Positions 8,301-11,206 of a DNA stretch of 11,206 nt are shown one piece after another. The stretch spans positions 1-11,206 of the forward strand of contig JBEKAN010000123.1 of NCBI GenBank assembly GCA_050015895.1, in the 5' to 3' direction. Both the position numbers and the translations under genes were made by a program. Below the pieces are notes generated by a model, which did not search any database, was not told the origin of the DNA, and saw nothing but the letters and a program-made list of their open reading frames with translations. The stretch's first letter is position 1. Each line of letters begins with the position of its first letter. Source of the DNA: JBEKOF01 sp050015895 (GTDB taxonomy: Bacteria > Verrucomicrobiota > Verrucomicrobiia > Limisphaerales > Palsa-1400).

Positions 8301-8496
8301 TGGTGGGGGCGGTCCAACTCAGGTAGAACGACACCCCGTCCTGGCCCCCGGAACTCAAATTGGTCACGATCAGGCCGGCCTGCAGGCTGGTTTGCGCCGG
8401 AAGTGACTGGGCCGCGCCCAGAACCAGCGCCGCGAGCAGCGCCAGGACTCGCGCGGGAGACGCTTTTGCGGTTGCGGAGGAGGATGGGTTTTTCAT
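2359..8496 (-). CDS. Large exported RHS/YD-repeat protein
   Basis: This 2045-residue protein has a Sec-type signal peptide at residues 1-34 (charged start, then RVLALLAALVLGAA, ending SLPAQ). ATG 8496 was chosen because that peptide begins there; the open frame upstream has only a TTG start and no signal-like sequence. Domain order: a verrucomicrobial-type module ending in FYRL (about 37-112), an IPT/TIG-like Ig fold (about 117-198), a Pro/Gly-rich repetitive stretch (about 295-412), an RHS N-terminal DUF6531-like region (about 413-520, with VWTRTYRSRTG and LGPRWDYSYD), then well over twenty YD repeats (YDxxGN/YDxLNR types). The RHS core closes with CHCDDLGNVLDLTD and DPESGFYM near 1941. By family knowledge the repeats form a beta-cage exposed or secreted outside the cell. 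Two DxNGDG-like loops (near residues 1070 and 1405) may bind calcium. The C terminus is odd: the usual RYYDPxxGRFI box is interrupted, a kinase-loop-like segment intervenes, and the protein ends 20-odd residues after NNNPW with no recognisable toxin. Exact function is unknown. Confidence 0.93.
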   Translation of the reverse strand: MKNPSSSATAKASPARVLALLAALVLGAAQSLPAQTSLQAGLIVTNLSSGGQDGVSFYLSWTAPTNGMYLVQSSTNLADAAGWTTEDLVPAAPGPLEWTSPQAVQEQKFYRLVEPQPQIFSAQPSVLPAGSTQTVLLAGQLFPANAQVLVNGTVDGDVTVVDSSDILVTINASAPGAYVIELTASGVLLSSVTVHVYNPATPPAYALQEPPEDPPGSPVTPPNAQFLDGDPDRPLVLGRLYGSAGPTTFEPDPTMTFSIWKPIDSTSPKFFLHRMIDKSSPQIIQEAQDTDGQLSSAWLKHPQIFSSAALKHPGGFSGGTSSAALNWGGGGDNPMEYATLLMPALMKAKEKANQVKCQLEPPPAMGGAWTENIAFNLQPPAAPGGAWTDCAAFHLQPPASPGGAWTEGIAMAPGTHLGLVASGEVQARATDLFIPGTGGGRMAFVWTRTYRSRTGPSTALGPRWDYSYDIYCQTNSHGVTVFDGAGRQDIYQPQSDGTFACAGCFRQGTTNLNAFQLTFADGGYWAFLPFDGSATAGKIARIVDRNGNTITFQYNTLGQMAMIVDTLGRTNTLSYSTGGQIQTLTDFAGRTVTYQYYTGGTGVGAAGGSAGDLESVTSPAVTGTPNGNDFPAGKTTTYTYSSGYANAAENHLLISVTDPLGQKAHVFTYDHNAGDFSYLRCTNEQWGNPGQALTYDWEPQTPQAGQYAVLKCVVNDAVGNVTEYYYDSLNRPVRRLEYTGRATPGVTTTSTANRPTNPLRTSDPAYFETDWEWNNDSLCTLETEPGGDSIQYVYQGDLNPSTPARFRANLFVRRRKPHGDANDTALWPDGLATYYQYDSRFGSELVSSFNIMKKTEAEHTGQLIGNHKDCMMASAYVSPNTGKAMVALGGTSLGDGTGRMNRVRMACFPVGVTDPRHNQTVCTYDASGNLLHLQHNGNTPGAGEDAVAPEDFTYNSAGQMTSHTLPDNGSGHRRVDEAVYYTSGPQQGYLQSFTVDTSGEESPKETITFAYDAYGNVTNRVDPLGNAYIYTVNALNQVVQEQSPPVSATVSTSYTNQFAYDADDNLISATTPGINGDGIPDNTVTGLTTWTYDTLNFVTSESDRIDSTHNAVTAYQYDANRNATNVILPEASNGDDPSNTVSLQYDERDLPFKRVRAPGSPQPSTDQFDVTLDGELSRVTHGLEAGPEVVNFFYDGFERPLAEQDAMGNVVTNYLDPNGNVVLQSFLGPTNQVSGAANVLLAQTSLTYDNLDRPTRRDDAFFDLTTGSPIGSGQSVTTVTYSDTDDVTSWTDARGNTTLLAYDTVNRVASVTDAAGDTVQYAYDANDNLVSRTETDQSGLGGTNQVFSLISQYDNLNRLTAEIDNVGNTNSAAYNSRGDLTLRTDARGTDTFFQYDGLNRCTAAIGDLNGDGIPDLGDIETKTGYDGDSRLISFTDDNGNTTSHTYDSLNRVIQTQWADGSLSTNGYDPHDNLVMTADQNGTVVSNSYDLLNRRTNTTVLAYGGATASTTSFETYSYDGLSRLTQWVNDAATCGAAYDSLGDCVSESLNGQTTASTFDAMGNRLTLTYPGGGVLTYSYDLLSRQTNVSGGGVTLETLSYAGPNRLAARQYANGTSSLFSYDGAVGSSNAPGDSGWGQVSGVIQLPATSGSGTPAISDWAFQYDPTGNKTGRTQSAIFGTAGSQAGPQQQTFAYDAVDRLTNARVFSGTTLLRLTTYALDGVGNRTNVGGYDETCGGAYTLNATTPGPLNFQVNEYTTTGCDSRQYNANQDLTNKTSASGAVSLAYDFRDRLVSIANSATGTAASYSYDALGRRIGKTVSSFGLAPQTTSYFYDGRDVVQEQNGLGVTQATYALDDTGIVSMTRSSQTYYCHCDDLGNVLDLTDAGGAVAERYDYDDYGQPQFLNAEGGEESGPTGLATQSSVGNPYLFQSSQWDPESGFYMIEVTDMLGKKHSYLHREMVVHRDLAARNTLLAAAPGYLDPKSGRNITACVQYRETAFCGEKSELAPSGNAFEFQNNNPWSASSISEKVTLHHEGMYSGDMPSGW
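2581..2637 (-). other. Protein-kinase catalytic-loop-like segment within the RHS C terminus
   Basis: Residues 1954-1972 read YLHREMVVHRDLAARNTLL. This matches the catalytic loop of eukaryote-type, tyrosine-kinase-like proteins (YLHxxxxVHRDLAARNxLL), including the HRD aspartate (D1964) and the loop asparagine (N1969). No glycine loop, VAIK lysine or DFG motif is found nearby: about 14 residues after N1969, where DFG would be expected, lies the RHS box YLDPKSGR. It is therefore a fragment or mimic, not an active kinase. It sits between the two halves of the RHS core signature (DPESGFYM and YLDPKSGR). Confidence 0.55.
7261..7422 (-). repeat. Three tandem 54-bp (18-residue) repeats inside the RHS gene
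   Basis: Residues 359-412 consist of three adjacent 18-residue units: LEPPPAMGGAWTENIAFN, LQPPAAPGGAWTDCAAFH and LQPPASPGGAWTEGIAMA. At DNA level the shared core (GTCCA-GCTCCTCCC) recurs with exact 54-bp spacing, at 7279, 7333 and 7387 on the plus strand. The units are Pro/Gly-rich with an invariant GGAWT and probably form an extended linker before the DUF6531-like region. The copies have diverged mainly at the ends, so the duplication is not recent. Confidence 0.85.
7426..7479 (-). other. Prepilin-signature-like segment within the RHS protein
   Basis: Residues 340-357 read LLMPALMKAKEKANQVKC. Type II/type IV pseudopilins of Verrucomicrobiota and Planctomycetota commonly carry LLPALxKAKEKAxxIxC just after their hydrophobic N-terminal helix. 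Here the preceding residues (GGGGDNPMEYAT) are not a hydrophobic helix and there is no prepilin peptidase site, so this is not a working prepilin. The resemblance comes from family knowledge and has not been tested by a search. Confidence 0.5.
7549..7614 (-). repeat. Two tandem 33-bp (11-residue) repeats inside the RHS gene
   Basis: Residues 295-316 are two adjacent 11-residue units, SSAWLKHPQIF and SSAALKHPGGF. They are followed by a shorter related piece, SSAALNWGG, after a four-residue SGGT spacer. They lie shortly N-terminal to the prepilin-like motif and the 54-bp repeats, making residues 295-412 a repeat-rich, low-complexity zone unlike the rest of the protein. Confidence 0.7.
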
Positions 8497-8500
8497 ACTG

Positions 8501-8515
8501 TAATGATTGTCATTA
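8501..8515. promoter_or_regulatory. Fur-box-like palindrome at the RHS start
   Basis: TAATGATTGTCATTA is a perfect inverted repeat (TAATGA, 3-nt centre, TCATTA). It differs at two central positions from the core of the classical Fur box, TAATGATAATCATTA. The flanking bases fit less well. It ends 4 bp upstream of the RHS ATG (minus strand), so a bound regulator could block RHS transcription or early elongation. It is about 175 bp from the BatD-BatE start. It may bind another Fur-family or unrelated repressor, or be fortuitous in AT-rich DNA. Confidence 0.4.
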
Positions 8516-8547
8516 GCTTTAATTACCGTTCCACATCCAACGCCCAC

Positions 8548-8565
8548 TGTCAAAAAATTTTCACA
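8548..8565. promoter_or_regulatory. Second near-palindrome in the divergent promoter region
   Basis: TGTCAAAAAATTTTCACA pairs at 7 of 9 symmetrical positions (TGTxAAAA against TTTTxACA). It overlaps the minus-strand TTGACA that could serve as a -35 element. It could be an operator or simply an A/T-tract in the promoter. The evidence is symmetry and location only. Confidence 0.25.
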
Positions 8566-8689
8566 TTTTAGCCCGGTCCCCGGACGCGTCGCCGCCGTTT
8601 CCGATCCAGCCCCCCCATTCCCTCTTGCCTCCTGAATGAACACGCGCAAAGATCAGACTGTCTTGTTTATGGTGAGCCGTTCAAACCTT

Positions 8690-11206
8690 ATGACGCCCGG
8701 CGGCGGACAGCGCCCCTGGTCGCCAGGACGCCTCCTGGCCGGAGGCATCCCGGCCGGCCTTGCGCTGGGGGCGCTGCTCTGCCTGGCCCCGCTGGCCGCG
8801 CGCGCCGACGCCACATTTGACGCCGCGCTGGACCGCACCAACATCGGCCTGGGGGAATCGGCCACGCTCACCCTGACAGTGGAAGGCGGAACCCTCCAAA
8901 ACCAACCCAGCCCCCCGCCCGTGCCGGGCATTCAATATGTCGGCCAAAGCTCGCGCGAGGAGGTTTCCCTGGATGGCGCGCGCTATTCGGCCAAACACGT
9001 GATTTCCTTTGAATTGCGCCCCGCGCGCGAAGGCGCTTTCACCATCCCCGCCATGCAGGCAAAAGTGGACGGGAAACTTCTGGCGAGCAAGCCGCTGCGA
9101 TTGACAGTCGCCAAAGGAAACCTCCCGGACGTCTCTTCGACCGATAACAAGTCCGCTTTCGTCCGGCTCGTCGTGCCGGCAACCAACATTTACGCCGGCC
9201 AGGTCCTCCCGCTGGAAATCAAGTGTTACTGCGCCCTGGACGCAAACGTCCAGCAGCCGCAATTGGCGAGCGACGTGTTCACCATCGGCAACACCACCCC
9301 ATTGAGCCAGGGGGCGCAAGTCAGGGTGGGCGCGACGGCTTACAATTTCTTGAGCGCCCGCGCGCAGATCACCCCCACAAAAGCCGGAACCCTCACCCTC
9401 GGCCCCGCGACTTGGAATCTGACGGTCATCACCGCGCGGGATTTTTTTGGGCAGGCCATCCGGGGAAATCCCCTGAACGTGAACAGCGACACCCTGGTAT
9501 TCCATGTCCTGCCCGTTCCCACCAACAACGCCCCACCCGGCTTCACCGGCGCGGTGGGGCGGTTCTCGCTGGCCCAATTCGAGGCCGCTCCGGCCGACGT
9601 CGCCGTCGGCGACCCCGTCACCTTGAAAATCCGCGTCGCCGGCAATGGCGCCTTCGGCAACGTCCGCCTTTCCGCCGAGCAACTGGGCTGGCGCGATTTC
9701 AAAACCTACCCGCCCGCCAGCAAGTTTGAGAGCGGCGACCCGCTGCAAATTGAGGGGTCCAAGTACTTCGAGCAGGTCATCACACCCCAAAATGTCGGCG
9801 TCCACGAAATCCCCGCCTTCGCCTTCAGCTTTTTCGACCCGGAGAGCCGCTCCTTTCAGACGCTGACCCATCCGGCCATTCCCCTGACCGTCCGGCCCGC
9901 CGCCGCCACTCCCCAGCCCACCGTCGTTTCCACCGCGCCCCCGCCGGCGGACACCCCGCCGCCGGCCCGGGAGATTGTCAACATCAAGGAATGGTTTGGC
10001 GCGGTCGCGGTGGGCGGGCCGCCCTTGATCCAGCGTCCGGGCTTTCTGGCCTGGCAGGCGGTCGCGCCGCTGGCCTGGCTCTGCGCCTGGCTCTGGCGCC
10101 GCCAAAAGGACAGGCTGGCCAACAACCCGCGCCTGCGCCGCCGCCGCGAAGTGGCGCGCCAGGTGCGCCAGGGTCTGGCGGAATTGTCCGCGCGCGCCGC
10201 CGCCAACGACGCGGAAAATTTCTACGCGACTGTCTTTCGCCTGCTGCAGGAGCAATTGGGCGAGCGCCTCGACCTGCCCGCCTCGGCCATCACCGAAGCC
10301 GTTTTGGAGGAGGCCCGCGGCCGGGACCTGGGCGCGGAGACCGAGGCGCTCCTGCGCGAATTATTCCACGCCTGCGACCAATTCCGCTACACCCCCGATC
10401 ACACCGCCAGCGAACTCGCCTCCCTGATTCCCAAGGTCAAAACCGCCCTGGCCGCCTTGCGGGCGATGACACCGCCCGCCCCGCCCACTGTCAAACCTAA
10501 AATTACCCGGGGCGCCGCCTGCGCCCTCCTGCTGCTGGCCGCCGCCCAGTCCCGCGCCGGCGACCCCGCCGGCCCGTTCGACCAGGCCAACACCCTTTAC
10601 GAGAAGCAGCAATACGCCGCCGCCGCCGCCGCCTATGAAAAAATCGCGGGGGCCGGGCCGGTCTCCGCGGCGCTGTTCTTCAACCTGGGCAACGCCTGGT
10701 TCAAGGCCGGCCATCTGGGGCGCGCCATCGCCGCCTACCGCCGCGCCGAGGAACTGGCCCCGCGCGACGCCGACGTGCGCGCCAACCTGCAGTTCGCCCG
10801 CGGCCAGGCCGGGGTGGGCGCGCCCGCCGTTCCGGGAAACGTCTGGACCCGGTGGGTCGGCAGGCTCACGCTCGACGAATGGACGAAAATCACCTCCGTC
10901 TTCCTCGCCCTGTTTTTCATAGTGTTGACAGCGCGGCAGATCTACCCCGCCTGGCGGAAATCCAGCGCCGGCCTGGCCACCGCGCTGGCGGTGGCGTGCC
11001 TGTGGTGGGCGGCCTGCCTGGGCCTGGCGCTTGACGCCCGCTTCGGGGCGCGGTCCTCCGTTGTCATTGTGCCGGAGGCCGTCGTGCGCAACGGCCCGCT
11101 GGACGTCTCCCCCAGCGCCTTCGTCGCGCATGACGGCGCGGAGCTTCTGGTCCTGGATCGCAAGGACGACTGGCTGGAGGTCACCGACGCCGCCCACCAC
11201 AAAGGA
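8690..11206 (+). CDS. batD: BatD-BatE fusion protein (Bat aerotolerance-type), partial at right edge
   Basis: The frame is open for 839 codons from ATG 8690 to the window end with no stop. A signal peptide (residues 1-39, LALGALLCLAPLAARA) is followed by DATFDAALDRTNIGLGESATLTL, a typical BatD beginning, and Ig-like beta domains to about residue 400. Then come a Pro-rich linker (about 403-428), a membrane helix (about 450-468, followed by RRQK) and a helical domain to about 590. In the same frame follow a signal-like hydrophobic stretch (608-622), TPR repeats (about 630-705; FNLGNAWFKAGHLGRAIAAYRRAEELAP), two membrane helices (about 734-751 and 760-779) and an SH3-like domain (about 784 onward), which is the BatE layout. 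Known Bat systems pair these with a MoxR ATPase and VWA proteins BatA/BatB in the inner membrane and periplasm; none of these is in the window. ATG 8669 and ATG 8636 are in-frame alternatives. ATG 8690 has a weak GGTGAG 13 nt upstream and gives the best signal peptide. BatE could also start at the internal ATG 10466. Confidence 0.88.
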   Translation, partial: MTPGGGQRPWSPGRLLAGGIPAGLALGALLCLAPLAARADATFDAALDRTNIGLGESATLTLTVEGGTLQNQPSPPPVPGIQYVGQSSREEVSLDGARYSAKHVISFELRPAREGAFTIPAMQAKVDGKLLASKPLRLTVAKGNLPDVSSTDNKSAFVRLVVPATNIYAGQVLPLEIKCYCALDANVQQPQLASDVFTIGNTTPLSQGAQVRVGATAYNFLSARAQITPTKAGTLTLGPATWNLTVITARDFFGQAIRGNPLNVNSDTLVFHVLPVPTNNAPPGFTGAVGRFSLAQFEAAPADVAVGDPVTLKIRVAGNGAFGNVRLSAEQLGWRDFKTYPPASKFESGDPLQIEGSKYFEQVITPQNVGVHEIPAFAFSFFDPESRSFQTLTHPAIPLTVRPAAATPQPTVVSTAPPPADTPPPAREIVNIKEWFGAVAVGGPPLIQRPGFLAWQAVAPLAWLCAWLWRRQKDRLANNPRLRRRREVARQVRQGLAELSARAAANDAENFYATVFRLLQEQLGERLDLPASAITEAVLEEARGRDLGAETEALLRELFHACDQFRYTPDHTASELASLIPKVKTALAALRAMTPPAPPTVKPKITRGAACALLLLAAAQSRAGDPAGPFDQANTLYEKQQYAAAAAAYEKIAGAGPVSAALFFNLGNAWFKAGHLGRAIAAYRRAEELAPRDADVRANLQFARGQAGVGAPAVPGNVWTRWVGRLTLDEWTKITSVFLALFFIVLTARQIYPAWRKSSAGLATALAVACLWWAACLGLALDARFGARSSVVIVPEAVVRNGPLDVSPSAFVAHDGAELLVLDRKDDWLEVTDAAHHKG

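Larger units (their letters stand above)
8497..8689. other. Divergent intergenic region between the RHS and BatD-BatE genes
   Basis: This 193-bp region must carry the promoters of both divergent genes. Its left half (about 8497-8570) is much more AT-rich than the surroundings and holds two symmetrical elements, listed separately. A perfect TTGACA is present on the minus strand (8553 to 8548), but no good -10 hexamer follows at 16-18 bp; TAATTA lies 22 bp away. The right half is GC-rich and shows nothing recognisable. Neither gene has a strong Shine-Dalgarno sequence. Confidence 0.5.

Noticed and set aside
8525..8553. Minus-strand promoter built on the perfect TTGACA at 8553-8548
   Set aside because: The only AT-rich -10 candidate (TAATTA) is 22 bp away, and the hexamers at 16-18 bp are GC-rich, so it is mentioned only as a possibility within the intergenic entry.
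8497..8649. N-terminal extension of the RHS protein to a TTG at 8649
   Set aside because: It would bury the clear signal peptide 51 residues inside the protein and would cover the AT-rich promoter region.
8681..10255. Long minus-strand open frame of 524 codons under the BatD part
   Set aside because: The translation is low-complexity (Gly/Arg/Gln/Ala-rich) with no recognisable domain. The plus-strand frame encodes a clear signal peptide and BatD domains, so this is a GC-driven shadow.
10361..11200. Minus-strand open frame of 279 codons at the right end
   Set aside because: It is a Gly/Gln-rich shadow of the plus-strand BatE region, which has convincing TPR, membrane and SH3 segments.

Overview
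The window looks like chromosomal DNA from a high-GC Gram-negative bacterium, most likely a Verrucomicrobiota member (Limisphaerales/Pedosphaera-like). This is an inference from the gene families, not from a marker gene. The clues are a very large secreted RHS/YD-repeat protein whose N-terminal module ends in an 'FYRL' motif, a Bat-type (aerotolerance) gene, a four-helix membrane histidine kinase of the degradative type, and weak ribosome binding sites. No tRNA, rRNA, CRISPR array, transposase or integrase is visible.

Layout from left to right. (1) Positions 2-241, + strand: the C-terminal end of a spermidine/spermine-synthase-like protein, cut by the window edge. (2) Positions 250-924, - strand: a NarL/LuxR-type response regulator, convergent with gene 1 and only 8 bp from it. 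(3) Positions 899-2029, - strand: its sensor histidine kinase, overlapping the regulator start by 26 bp. (4) Positions 2030-2358: a 329-bp spacer with two hairpins and no recognisable gene. (5) Positions 2359-8496, - strand: a 2045-residue exported RHS/YD-repeat protein filling more than half of the window. (6) Positions 8497-8689: a divergent intergenic region holding a Fur-box-like palindrome next to the RHS start codon. (7) Positions 8690 to the right edge, + strand: a long frame with no stop that encodes BatD followed in frame by BatE. It occupies the whole right end, and the long minus-strand open frames beneath it are shadows.

How the genes may work together: the RHS gene, the kinase and the regulator run in the same direction, so the two-component pair could receive read-through from the RHS gene, although the 329-bp gap with hairpins argues for partial independence. 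The BatD-BatE product would sit in the inner membrane with large periplasmic parts. It would be expected to act with a MoxR ATPase and VWA proteins (BatA/BatB) encoded outside the window.

The most unusual object is the RHS protein. Besides the normal YD repeats and RHS core, it carries a segment identical to a protein-kinase catalytic loop (HRDLAARN) inside its C-terminal core, a segment matching the prepilin signature LLPALxKAKEKA near its N terminus, short tandem repeats around that signature, and a roughly 60-residue island with no YD character. It also stops about 20 residues after the conserved core, without a polymorphic-toxin tail.
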